A DNA stretch of 64,000 bases from Ustulina deusta. Lineage: Eukaryota > Ascomycota > Sordariomycetes > Xylariales > Xylariaceae. The DNA lies in assembly GCA_023159155.1 (NCBI GenBank), contig JAJNNX010000082.1, positions 1-64,000 on the forward strand, in the 5' to 3' direction. A program made the position numbers and the translations under genes. The notes beneath the pieces are model-generated. The model had not been told where the DNA came from. It saw only the letters and a program-made list of their open reading frames with translations, and did no database searches. Below are positions 1-14,100 of this stretch, in pieces (position 1 is the stretch's first letter; each line of letters begins with the position of its first letter).

Positions 1-3000
1 AATATAAGTTATATTTTCAAATAATTATTATATTATTTTATTATTATTTAGTACTAAATTATAATAATTATATATTTTTAGTTAAAATTTAGTATAGTTT
101 TAATAATTTTAGTTATATTTTTTTAAATATATATTTTTTTAGAACTATAGTTTTAAAACATATAGTATTACTAAAAAACTTTAATAAACTAATAAAATTA
201 TATATTATTTAAAAAAAGCTTTTAAATATAATTAAAATAAATATTATAACTTTTTTTTAATTAGCACAAATAAATAAGCTTTATATTTTTTTTTAACTTT
301 TATATATAGCTAATAAAATATTTAATAATAATTACTAAATTTTTTATTATTTATATTAAAACTTTAAATAGCTATATTATTAGTTAATATATATATTAAA
401 ATTTTATTTTTTATTTTTTATAATATTTAATAATAAAGCTATATTTAACGCAGTTATAATATTTACTAGCAAATTTATACTTTTTTATATTAAGCTACTA
501 CTATAATAGCTTATTTAGCAAATATTTTTTATAATGCTTGATTGTTTAGCATAAGTAATAGTACTTGCTATTTAGTAATTAGGATTTTTAATTTTATTTT
601 TTGCTAATTATATATGTATTAATTCTAAAAGTTTAAAAATAATAATTGCTTTAGAATATAGCTATTTTTTAAGTATAAGTTAATAAATCTTTTGTAGTCT
701 AGCGCTTATAGCAATTATATTTATTTAGTTAGCCAGCCGGACTGCAAATATTATATAGATAATATTAAATATGTTATTTATATATTATAGCAACCTAAAA
801 AAATAAAAATAAAATTTAAATAAATAGAACAGCCTAAAAAAGTTCTTAATTTAAACTAATTAAATAAAGATTATTATATGCTATTTTATATATTTTTTAA
901 TTAATCCGCTTATAAAGCAGTAGTAAGGTTGCTATTTTGGAGCAGGTTCTTAAAAGTAAAAAGTAGCATAAAAATAATAAAAAAAAACAAAAATATAAAT
1001 AGTAAATATTGCTTTATAATAGATCTAAATTAATTAGGATAATATTATTATAGTACGTAATATTAAATCTATAGATTTTGGTTATATTTATTTTTTTTAG
1101 TTTTTTAAATTTAAAAAAATATACTTATTAATTAATAAACTTTTTTTTTAATTATAAATTATTAAAGCTTAAATTTTTAGTTTTTAAATTTATATTAATT
1201 AAGATTTTAATTTAATATAATAAAGCTTTATTACTAATAATTTTTAATTTTTTTAATTTATTTTATTTATATTCTAGTATTTTTAGCTGTTTAGGCATAT
1301 TATAGTTTATCTAAGCTATATCCTAGCTATATCTAGCTATATTTTAAGCTTTGTCTAACCTTTATCTGGTTATATTATAGCCTTAATTAGGGCTGTTCTA
1401 GCTATATTTATATTTTTTTTTATAGTAGTTGTTTTTTAGTAAACTTATTATTTATTTATTAGTAGTAAATTAACTAGTTTTTAATATTTAGCTTTATTTT
1501 TAATAAATAGTTGTAAGCTATCTAATATATAAATTTCTACTTTATATATTTTTTTAGTTCTTTTATTTTATATTTCCTATTTTTTTTTTTTAAATATTAT
1601 AAAAAATAAGCTTTTTTATTTATATAAAAGTTTAGCGCTTTAAAATTTATTATTGTTTAATAAAGTATTAAATATAAAAATAAGATTTTTTTTTTTTAAA
1701 GCTATAAGGCAGACTTTATAAATATATCGCTAATTAGCCTATTTTATAGCTTAGTATTTTTTTTTAGTAATAATATATTAAACCTTAGTTATATATATTT
1801 TTTTTTTTTTGAATTGCTATACTTTATATATTAAAAAATATATATAATTAGAAATATTTTATTAATTAATAATCTGCTATATTAAAATAATATTTTTAAT
1901 TAATAAAACTAATAATTAGCTATAAACTATTTTATATATATTATAGCTAGAATATTAAATAATAGTTTTATTAGCTTAGATTATTTTATTAAATTGTTTA
2001 GTTTAGCTTTTTTTTATTTTTTAAATTATTTTTTTAAAACTATTAATAATTATTTTATAACTTAACTTAATAAATCTTTAGCTTTAAAAATAATATATTA
2101 TACTATAAATTATTATAAATCTAAGTTATATTTTAGCTATTATAACTTTTTTTTTATTTTTAGAACTATTATTATATTTAATCCTAATAAAAATATTATA
2201 CTAATAAATAATATATTGCTTAATAAATTAAGCGATATTTTTAAAATTAGTTAATTAAAATAATATTATTTTAAAATAAGCTAATATTTTATATTTAGCT
2301 TTAATAATTACTTTAAATTTATTATTATTAAGTATAAATTAAACATTAAAAATTTAGCTTATAAATATATTTTTAGTTTTATTATAGCAATATTTTTTTT
2401 TAGATCGCTTGTTTTATATTTATTAGTATAGCTTATAACTTTTTAAAATATTTTTAATATTTTTATATAAGTTTTTCTAGTAGTATTAAGCAGTAATTTT
2501 ATAATATATAAAGTTCTAGCTTTAATATTTTAGTTATATATAGCTTTTTTAAAAAAAATATTTTTAATTATTAAAGTTATTAATATAATATTAGATCTAA
2601 TATAATAGTTTTGTTTTTTTTAAAAATAATTTTTATAAACAAAAAATTAAAAAGCTTAATTTTTATAGATTTTTTTTTATATTGCTATTATAAAGCAATT
2701 AAGCAAACTTTTAGTAATAAAATATATTACTAACTTTTATAAATATATTAACTATTTTTATTTTAGTTTAAAAAAAATATTAATATTTAAAATAATTATT
2801 AGTTTAATTATTATAATATAAAATTAAAATTAATAAAATTTTTTATATTTTTTTTTATTAATTATCTAACTTATTTAATAGTTTTTTTGATTTATATAAT
2901 AGTTTGTTTATTGCTATATATTTTTTTTTAAAAATATAGTATAATTTAAAGTTAAATATTTTAATAAAAGCAACTTATTAGGTTAGAACTACGCTAAGTA

Positions 3001-6000
3001 ATATAAAAAATTTAATATTTAGCTAAATAATTAATATTTTTATATTTATTTTTAAATAAAATCTAATTTTATATAAATAGTTTTATAGTTAGCAAAAAGC
3101 TTTAATAACTTTTAAGCACTTTTTTTTTATTATATTATAATTTAATTTAAGTTTTTTTAAGTTTTTAATTTATATTTAAATAGGTATATTTTATTTTTAA
3201 TTAGTTAATAAAGTATAGTATTTTTTTTTTTTTTAAAACATTAATTTTTAGCTAGATTTTTTTAGCTTTATAATCTAAAGTAATTAAGCAAAAAATAATT
3301 ATTAAAGCTTGTTATAATATTATTATTGTTTATTTTTAATTATTTTTTTAAATAAACTTAATATTATACTAAAAAAGCATAGTTAGTAGGAATACTATTA
3401 TAGCATACGCTTTTACTTATATTTAATAATAACTATTTATTTTTAAAAAAGCTTTTATTTTTATAATATTATTATATATTATTTATTTTAAAATTTTAAA
3501 TATTTTGGTTTTTATAGGTTTATAGCTATTAGTTTTATAAAAATATCTAACTAATATTATTATTAGTTTTTATTATTTGTTTTTAATATTGCTTGCAGTA
3601 GTACTTGTTAATTTAAAATTTAATAAAACTATATTAATATTTTTAATATGTTTAAAAATAAATTGTTATATATTAAAAGTAATTTTTTAATTATTATAAT
3701 AAATAATAAGCTTTTTAACTTTTATATTATTAAAAAATAGTTTATATTTTTTAAATATAATATTGTATAGTATTCGGCTAACTACCTTAAAAAAGTAAGC
3801 TATTAAATTTGTTATACTTTAAAGAAGTATTATTATTTATAGAATTCTAAATAGTATAAAAAAAACTATTAGTGCTTAATTAAAAAAAAACAAAAATATT
3901 TAATTATATTTAAAAAAAAAATCAATTATTAATAAGATTTTATATATAGCAAATTTTTTAGTAAATTTATTGCAGCTTTTTAATAAAAAAGTATTTTAGA
4001 TTATAACTATGTTTAGTTTAGTAATAAAATTAATTAATTTAAGCTTTTTATTTTTTTTTTTATTATAAATTATATGTTCTAATATATGCTATGTTTTTTT
4101 TTTAATATATTATTTATAAGTTAGGTTTTAAATATATTTAGTATTTTTTTTATAATAATACAAAAATAAGGATTCTTTTTGCTTGCTAAGCTTTATATAA
4201 TATTATTTAGATTTTATATAATAATATAATTTTATTATATATTTTTTTAATCTTGCTAAAATCTTAAACTAAAACTATTTTATATTTATATAACACTTTA
4301 ACTAAAAGCTTTTTTTTTTAATTAGTAAGTTTTAATATTTTTATACTTTTTTTGATTTTTTAAAAGCGTTTTTTAATTAATTAAGTTTTTTTAAATTATA
4401 TAATAAAATATAAGTAAATATTTAAATAAATCTTTTTTTTTTAAATATTTTATTTAGTTTGTACTAATTATATATTTTTATTAAAGTTTCTTTTTTTTAA
4501 TTAATTAACCTTAAAAATATAAAACTATTATATTTTATATTATTAACTAAATAGATTTTCTTTGATTTAGGCTTATATATTATAAATATAAAAAAAAAAA
4601 AAAAAAAACGCTATCTATTTAGTTTTTAAAACTTTTACTTTTTTTGCTTTTTTTATAGTTCTATAAATAATAGTTCTAAAAACTATTAAAAATTTATTAT
4701 TTAATAAAATATTTATAAAAAAAATATTGTCATTTAGCTCTAATATTTAGTTTATATAGTTTATAAATAGTTAATTAGTGTTATAAAAATATTCTTATAT
4801 AATTTTATTATTTAAGTTTAGTATTAAATTAAAAATCATTTTAGTAGCATATAATAAAAATAAAATTTAAATATTAATTAAAAACTAATTATAACTATTT
4901 ATAGTAGCTCTTTATATATAAATAGCTATTAGTTTTTTATAGCTCTAATTGCTAATTTATTATAAAAGTATAATTAAATAAGTAGGGTTACAAAAGCAAT
5001 AATATATATATTACCAAAAATAAATATAGCTATTAAAACTAAATTCTTAAAATAAAAAATATAATCTGTAATTTTTAAAAAATTTATTTTTAAAAATAAA
5101 AAAGCAGCTATTTTTTATTTGGAACTATATATATAAGAACAGCTTATATATACTTTTTAGCAATTTATATTAGTTAAACAATAATTTTTTTATATAATTA
5201 TAAAAATATTTCTAATTTAATAAAATATTTATTTTAAATTATTTAAGTATTAATTATAAAAAGTTGGTTATTTTTAATATAATTTTTTACTAGAATATAT
5301 AATTAAGCGTTAATATTAAAAAGTCTAATAATTAGTAAACTTTCTAATAATTCCCTAATTTTTACTATAACTTTAAGTATAACCTTTATATAGTTTTTTA
5401 TATTCTATAAAAATATATTTATTTAAAAAGTTTTATAGACCTTTTTTATAAATTTTTGTAGCGTTATATATATATTATTAATTTTTAAAATAAGTATATT
5501 TAGTATTTATTAATTACTTGCTTTAAATTTAAGTTTATTTAGTTAATTTAATTTAATTGTTTTTTTATTTAATATCTGTCCTATTTTAAAGGCCTATACT
5601 ACAAATAATTCTAATATATTAAAGAATAAACTTAGTAGTTCTTTTTAAATTAACCCTATTTTAGCTTTAAATAAATTATTAATTTTATTAAAAAATACCT
5701 AGTATTTTTTTATTTCTAAAACAAATAAAAGTATTTATTAATTAATGCTTATATTTATTATAGCGCTAATTATTTTGTAGGGTTAAGTAATATTATAAGT
5801 TTTAGGCATAATATTGTTTTTTTTATTTAAGCGTTTTTTTTTTTGTTATTATAGCTTTTATATAAGCTTACATATTAAATATACTAATAAGGTCTAGAAT
5901 TACAAGCGCTAATAAGTTATTTAAAAAAAAATTTAGTTAATTATTTTTAGTACTATAAATTTTTGCCTATTTTAATATTTTTGCTATTTATTATATTAGA

Positions 6001-9000
6001 ATTTTAAATAGTTTTTTTTAGCTAAAATATTAAGTTTTTATTATTTTATAAAAACTAAGTTAGCTTAAAATTTTATTTTAGGGTTAGGCTAATTAATTAT
6101 AATTAATTGTTTAAGTATTAAAACAAATAGTTAGGCTAGGTTATTTAAAATGTTTTTATTTTTGCTAAGTTTTAGGTTTTATAATTAAGTTTTGTTTTTA
6201 AAATTTAGATCTTTGAAAATATAGTTAAATTTATATAAAGCTTTATAAGCTATTAGAGCTGCTAGGAAATATTTACTAGAGCAGTTATAATAAATCTATA
6301 TTAAGGCTAGAAATATAAATCTATTTTTTTTTTTTAATATTTTATTTAGGTTAATTATAAGCAAGCAAATATACTAAAATATATATAATAAACTAATATA
6401 TTAAGCTTTAAAGTTATATTTTTTATATAAAGCTTTAAAATTTTTAGTTTTTTTTTTAATTTATAGCTTTATTATATATAATCTTTAGTTTTATAAAACT
6501 AGTATTTATACGGATTATTACTAATATTTTTAGAGTTATTCTAGTTATTTAATTAGTTATACCTCTAAAAGTTTAATTGTTATACTTAAATAGCATAAGC
6601 TTTAAATTAGCTATTTTTATATTACTACTTGCTTTACTAGCTAATCTTTTAGTAAAATATTTAACTAAAAAAAACATAGTATTAATTCTAGTTAATTAAT
6701 AACTATATTATTTTAATTATTATTTTAATTAGTTAAGTATTATAAATAAAAAAACTTTTTATTTTAATTATTAATTATTTAATTATTAGGTTTATATATA
6801 TATAGATTATTAAAGATATAATAAAAAAAATAGTTATAAGTAGCTAAATTAGTTAAATAACTAATAAAGCTTAGAACAGTTATATTTATATAGCTTACTA
6901 AATAAAGTAAAAAAATATATCTAGTAATAGTTCTAGGCTAGTAATACTATTTAGAAAATTTAATATTGCTATTTATAACTAAAAAAAAGATTCTAAATTG
7001 GCCTGTTATTTAAAAATATCTATAGTATTAATATATTTTTTTTATTATAAATTATTTTTAGTAATTTTATATTTATTAAAAATGTTTTTAAAATAATTAA
7101 AAAAAATTAATTTAATTAAATTATATAAATAAAACTTTTTAAATATTAAAAGGATTTTTTAGCTAAGTTTATTAATTAAAGCTATATATTTAAAAAAAAT
7201 TTAAGCATAATTTTAAAAAATTATTTTAATATTTAAAAAAAACTTAATAAATTATTTTTTTTATAATTAGGTTTACTTAAAATTAGTTGTTTTATATTTT
7301 TATTTTAAGCTTATAACAATTTAATTTTAATTAATACAAAAACTAATAATATATTAGATTATATATTTTTTAATTATAATTTTTATTTAGTATAATAATT
7401 AATTAATTTATTTAGCTTATAAAAATTTATATAACTTAAAAAATCTTTTTATTTTATAAAATTATTTAGTTATATTTTTTTTATTAAATTAGTTCTAAAA
7501 ACAAAATATAAAATTAGAAATAAATAAACTAATAATATATAAAACTATAGCGCTCCTAAAAGCTAATTATATAAATATTAAAAGCTTAGCTAATTAATAT
7601 TTACTAGTTTGATTATTAGTTAGTATAATATTAAAAATAAATATATTTATAATTAAAATATTTAAAATAAACCTTGTTAAAAAAAACTTAAAGTTTTATA
7701 GTTGTTTTGGAACGTTTAGATTATTTATTCTAAATTATTAATTAGAACTATTAATATATAAAAATAACAAAATAATAAATGTTTTAAAAATAAAACAATA
7801 ATTTTTAAGTTTTAATAATATTTTTTTGTTTAATATTTTATAGTTTTTACTACTATATAAACATATATAATTAATGTAATATTTTTATAAACTTTTTATT
7901 AAAAGCTTATATATGTTTAAGTTTAATAAATATATTAGTTTTTTTAATAAAACTATAATTAAATTTTATATTTTTTTTTTAGATCTAATAAAAATAGTAT
8001 AATATTATTAGTATTTTTATAATTAATTGTTCTAAAAATAATAGTTCTATTAATACTTTATATTTATTTAATTTTTATTATAATTAGTTTTTTATTATTT
8101 TTATATTATATTATTAAATTATATTAAAAGTTTAGCTTTATATAAAGATTTATTAAAAAAAATATAACTAATTAGTATAATTAGTAGTTAATTTTTATAT
8201 ATTAGGTATATTAACTAAAAATATTAGTTTTTAATTATAAGTTATATTTTAAAAAGCATTAAATAATATTAATTTTTGTTGCTTTATTAAAAATACTAAT
8301 AAAATAAAGCAAAGCTTCTAATTAGCGTATTATATACTAAAACTAACTAAACCTACTTAATTATTCCGTATTAAACTATATTTTTTAATTTATAAATTCT
8401 TATATAGATTAGGTCAAGATCTAATATATAAATATAAATAAAAACGCAATAATTAATTAATAAAAACAAATCTTTTAATTTTTATTTAGTATTTTATATT
8501 AATTATTTGTTTGTTTGTAACTTTATAAAAAAAAAATCTTTTGTAGCTTTAAATAAAAACGCGCGCTTTTTATACCTCTTGTCCCGTAATCTCTAAGGTT
8601 TCTAAGAATACGTTCTATTCTATAACTAAAGACCTATCTCCTATACATACGCACCAGCCCTACTGCAATGCTAAAAAGCTACTATATTAAATATATTAAA
8701 AGATTTTCAAAAAAGCGTATAATTAACATTTATTACTAATATTTATTTTAAAAATATTAAAAAAATTAAAAACTCTAAAAACTTTAATATTAATAACAAT
8801 AGTAATAGAAATAATAATAAAAACAATAAGCCTACTAATAACTTTAAATATATTTATTTATTTATAACTAATAAAAAATAGACTAGTAACTAGCTTTTTA
8901 GTAATAGATCTAATAGTAGTAGTAGCAAAAGTAAAAGCTTTTTTATATTTATATATGTATTAAAACTAAAAAAAAAATTTTAATATAAAAAACTATATAT

Positions 9001-9422
9001 TTTATTATAGCTTTTATTAAAAAGCGGTCTATTTATATATGTTTTTAAAACTTAGGCCTAAAAAATAAAGATTTAATTTAATAACTAAACGGATTACCTG
9101 CTAAGAAATGAAATATAATAAAAACGCTTAGTATATTTTTTTTAAAAATATAAAAATAAATAAATATACACTAAGAAAGTAGCAGTTTTTATATTTTGAA
9201 AACCTAGCAATTTTTTTATAAGCTAAAAGAATGCCTAGCATTTTACTAGCTAAAAAGTAACAAACTAAAAAAGTAGTAATAAACCTTTTAAAATATTTTA
9301 ATAAGATTTAGAATATATAAAGTATATATATATATATTGCTATATATTTAATTATAGCTGCTAAATCTTAATAAGAGCTTTATTAGCAAAAATTTTTTTT
9401 TTAAAAAAAAACTTACTATATA
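1..9422. repeat. AT-rich RIP-degraded block, left part
   Basis: The sequence is almost entirely A and T, rich in TpA, with no open frame of useful length. This is what RIP leaves of duplicated transposons in ascomycetes. No terminal repeats are recognisable here. Small islands keep some G and C, for example around 730-745 and 8,560-8,690. A poly-A run of about 18 lies near 4,590. I cannot assign the dead elements to families. Confidence 0.85.
8560..9420 (+). pseudogene. Less-mutated island and low-complexity coding-like relic, cut by an LTR insertion
   Basis: Positions 8,560-8,690 keep near-normal composition, including a CGCGCGC run and a TTTTTATACC box, in an otherwise AT-only setting. Downstream (about 8,760-8,950) the plus strand is rich in AAT, AAC and AGT codons, as in an Asn/Ser-rich protein, but stops are frequent. 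The stretch ends where the 5' LTR of the next element begins at 9,423. It may be the start of an older transposon or gene that was mutated and then interrupted. No family is recognisable. Confidence 0.25.
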
Positions 9423-9645
9423 TGTTACGGCAGGTGTCCTTTTAAGAGGCAAGGCTTTTATTTAGGGTTCCAAATATATATTAATCGTAAAAAAAAAAAA
9501 AAAAAAAACTAAGTACAAATAATATATAAAAATATATATATATATATAGTTAGATAGTTATATATATAATAAGTGGCCCGTGCCACTTATAGGTTTTTTT
9601 ATTAATAAGAGGTTAGTAAGCTAGCTACCTAGCTAGCTATAACTA
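9423..9645 (-). repeat. LTR of relic A (left copy)
   Basis: It begins TGTTACGGCAGG and ends CTATAACTA. It matches 15,904-16,122 throughout, including an A-run, the TAGATAGTTA segment and the GTGGCCCGTGCCACTTATAGG core. The first 60 bases are less mutated than in the right copy, while the middle is more mutated. Confidence 0.75.
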
Positions 9646-10964
9646 CCCTTTTTCTTTTAAAAATCTTGCCCCAAGATTTAAACTCTAGGTTTTTAGCTAC
9701 TTTTTAGTAAGAAAAGGGATTATTTTAAGTATTTATTTTTTTGCTACTATACTATAGGTTTTTGTTTTATAAAAACATTTAAAGTTTTTTTATAGCTTAT
9801 TAAAGTTATAGCTTATTAATATAGTTTATTATTATATTTATATTTATATTATGTTTTTTTAAGCGTTATAATAGCAATTCTTTTAATTTTTTTAGTACGT
9901 TATTCTTTAGATATATTTTTTTAAACTTATTTCTTTCTGCGGCTTTAAGCTAATTTATTAATTTTTTTAGCAGTTCTAACAAATCTAGGTTATTTTTATA
10001 AAATAATAACAGTAATTTCGGAAAGTTTTTAAAATTACTAGCTAAATATTATTATTTATTAAAATTTTAGTTTTTTTAGTTTATTTAGTATTATAAAGTT
10101 TAAACATATTTAATTTTTTATTTTTTATTTTTTTTAAATATTATTGTTTTATTTATTAGTTGTTTTACTAACTAACTTAATAAGAAATTATTTAAATATT
10201 TTTATAATTAGTTAATATAATATAAATTTATTAACTTTTATATTAAAAGTACTTTTAGCTAGAAAATAATAAATCTTATTTTTTTTAAGATTTTAAAATA
10301 TTAGTATATTAGCAAGTAGTCTAGTTTATTAAATAGCTAGTTTATAATTTATAATTGCTATTTTTTAATAATTAATATTTAGTTTTTATTAATAATAGTT
10401 TTTTTTTTAATTTTTGTTTTTTTAAATTTGTGTTAGGACTAACTTAACTATATTAATATATTTATTAATAATTTCTAGTATTTTTTAAGCTTTTTTATAG
10501 TTAAACTTTTTTTTATAAAGAATATAGTAATATTAATTATATAGCTTATCTAATTATAATAGTTTAATATAAAAAAACTAAATAATATTTTATAAAATTA
10601 TAAACTTATTAATTTATATAATAATAATAAAATAATAAAATTTATAACTAATACAATGTTTGTTTAATTATTTTAGTAGTAGTTATAAAAAAGTTCCAAT
10701 TTTTAATTTAAATATTTTATAGCTATTTTAGTTTGTTTTATAGATTTATAATAGTTTGCTAAAAATAATTTTTATTTAATGCTTAAGATTTTAGCTAAAT
10801 CTTTAATAAAAAATAAAATAAAGTAAAAGCTTTCATTAGAATTTATTTATTTAAAAAGCTTATAGATTTAGAAAGGCTTTTTATAATATAAATATATAAC
10901 TTTTTAAATAATAATTGTTTTATTAGATATTATAAACTATATAGATTTATTAAGCTTATTAATA

Positions 10965-11160
10965 GAGCCCTGTAGGGGGTCGAACTGGCAACCTCTATAG
11001 GTGGCCTATGCCCCAGGCATGCCAGGTCCACACTCGGTGGCCTGTGCACCCACGGGTGGGAACGCACACAGATATATTGGACCTTCCAATATTCTGCTAC
11101 GCACCCACTCTTTCCTAATACATCTTCTTTACTATCATACCTATTAGTTCTTTTATCACT
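10965..11160. repeat. Non-RIP GC island inside relic A, possible short pol III-type element
   Basis: About 195 bases of normal composition interrupt the AT-rich interior of relic A. On the minus strand the left end reads GTTGCCAGTTCGACCCCC, close to a tRNA T-arm/B-box (GGTTCGANTCC), and TGGCATGCCTGGG about 50 bases upstream is a loose A-box candidate. The T-arm stem is poor, so this is not a functional tRNA. A short nonautonomous element would escape RIP, which needs longer duplications. It could instead be a late insertion or a remnant of unique sequence. Confidence 0.35.
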
Positions 11161-14100
11161 TATTTATTATTATAAATATGATTTAGAAAAGCTTTAAAAG
11201 TATAAATATTAGTTATAAAAAATTAAAAGTCTTGTTTTATAGCATCTTTACTAAGTAATATTTTAAGTAGTTTATTATATATATATTATAGTTAGTTTAT
11301 ATTCTAAGCTATTAATACTAAAAAGCAATAAATTTGCAAGTTTTGTTTTGTTTAAGGTATATTATAGTTATTTTTATATATATATTTTTTTAAAATTATT
11401 AGTTTTTTAATAAAGTTTTAATATTTATTTTGTTTTAATTAAATTTTTATTTAATAGATTTCTAATTTTAAGTTTTTTTTGTTTTATTATAAAATTTTAT
11501 TAATTTATAATATAATAAAAAATAAAACATTAATAAAAATATTTGTTATATTAAAATAATATAATATATTTATAGTAAAGTTTTTTGTTTTATTTGTTAG
11601 TTTAAATATTTATATATATTTTTAATATTTTATTTTATCTTTTTAAGTTTATAAATCTTTTTATTTTTAAAATATAGTATTAATAATAATATTTTTGAAG
11701 CTAAGCTAATATATAATTATAAAGTAATATTATATTAAAAAGTTAGTTTAGTTTATTTGCTACTAGTTTAGCTATTATTTTGTATTAAAATATTTAAATG
11801 TTTTATAGTTTATAATAATAATAAAAAGTTAATCTTTTTAAGTTTTTATTAACTTTAGTTTTTAGTTTGAAAAGTTTTTAATAATTATTAATATTTTTTT
11901 ATTATAAATAAAATAATTTAATTTAAACTTATATAAAGTTTTTAAATAAAAAACTATTAAATATTATTTTTTATTATTGCTTTTTTAAAAAAAATATTTC
12001 GTTATTACTTTATTAAATATATTTATTTTTAAGCAAATTTTTTAATTGTAATAAAAATAAACTAAAATAGAAATATTTATTAGTTTGTTTTTAAATTTAT
12101 TAAAAATATATTAATAAGTTTTGTTTTAATAAAATATAATATTTTATTTAGTTAAATTAAATAAAAATTTAATAAAACGCTAGTAAAAATTATAAAACTT
12201 TAAAAGAAATTAAGTTACTTTTAAAAAAATAACCTTTATTTAATTATAAATTATTAATATTTTTTTAAAATTTATTTTACTTTAATTTTATTTTATAATA
12301 TAATTTAAATATTTAGTTTTATTAATATAAAATTTATATTTTTTTAAGTTAGCTTATAAACTTATAACTTTTAAATATTTAAATAATTTTTTTATATATT
12401 TTGAATATCTTTTTAAATTATTAAAATAAATTAATATATTATTAATATATGTGCTATAAAAGTTATTTAAATATTTGTTTAAAATATTGTTTATATATTC
12501 TTAAAAAATAGTAAAACTAGTTAATAAGCCAATAAATAGCACTTTATATTTAAATAATTTATAATATATTTTAAAAATAATAAAACTTTTATAATTAAAA
12601 TATATTTATATATAATAAAATATTTATTAAATATCAATTTTTATAAATATTTTAGCTTTCAAAATATAAAATAAAGTTTTTTTAATTAGTAATAATATAG
12701 ATTTATTTTTTTTAAAAAAAGTATTAATTTTATAATGGTTTATATAAAAATAAAAATTATTATTTAGTTTTAAAACAAAAAGTATTAAAGTAATAAAAAA
12801 AGCATTTCTAAGTTTAATAAACTTTTTTTATAAGTTATTTATTATATATTTTTTTAAACCTTTTAATTTTTTTAAAAATATATAGTATAAAAAACTATTT
12901 ATAAAGTTTTTAGTATTTTTATTAAATATAAATTTAATATAATAATTAATTAGTTAATTAAAAAATAGTTTATTAAAATTAATTTTATTAAAAGTTTTAA
13001 ATAAATTTTAGTACTTTTTAAAAACTAGTGTTTAAGCTTTATGTTTTAGCTTTTTTTTTTTTTTTTTTAAATATTTTATTATTATTATTATAAATAACTA
13101 TGTTAATTTTATAAATATTTATAATATAAGCTTTAATTTTTTTATATTGAAATATACTAAAAAAAAGTGCAGTACTAATAATAGCAATATTAGTAATAAG
13201 CTAACATTTATATTATTTAATTATATTTTTTTATAATTAGTATAGTTTTTAAATATTATATAGCTATTTTTTTTGTTTTAATAAAAGTATATATAAAAGT
13301 TTAAGATCTGTTTTAATAATAGCTAATTAATGGTTTATTTTCTATATTTTTTTTAATCTAAGATCTAATATAGGTTTTTTTTATTAAAGATCGGGTAAAA
13401 TTATAAAGTTGGTTTATTTTACTTACTTTTTATATATAATAATTAATAGGTTAGGTAGTACTTAAGTTAGCTTATTATATAAAATTTATATATTTTTAAA
13501 AAAAAATTATAAGTTTTAGTTTAATGTAGTTAAATATATAAATAAAGTATTGCTTTATAAAAGTTTTTTTTTTTTTTTTTTTTTTTTTTTAGTTTTTTAG
13601 AAGCAGGTTAAATAAAAAAATATAGTATTTTTTTTATAAGTTAGGTAAAATAGTTTTAAAAGTTTTGTTTTATAAATAAAAGTTTATTATAATAGCTTTT
13701 TTAATACTTTATTAAGATTAAGTATTATATTTTAAAACTATTTATTTTAAAAAATTGTTTATAACTATAGTGTGTAGTTTAAATAAAATAAAAGTTTATA
13801 AAAATATATTTATTTATTTTTATATTAGCTAAAATATTTTTTGTAATAATAATAGTTTTATTTAATATTAATATATAAATTATAATAAAAAGACTTTTTT
13901 TTAGAAATAAAGTGAGGAAATTTTTTATATTATTAATGTTTAGTTTAGCTAATAAACTTTTAAAAGAAATATATATATATTTTAAAGCTAAGCTTTTTTT
14001 GTTTTGTTTGTTTTAATATTTTCTTTAGTAAATCTTTTTATTTATATTTTATAAATAATATAGCTAGTTATATTTTTTATTTTTTATTTATTAGTTTTAG

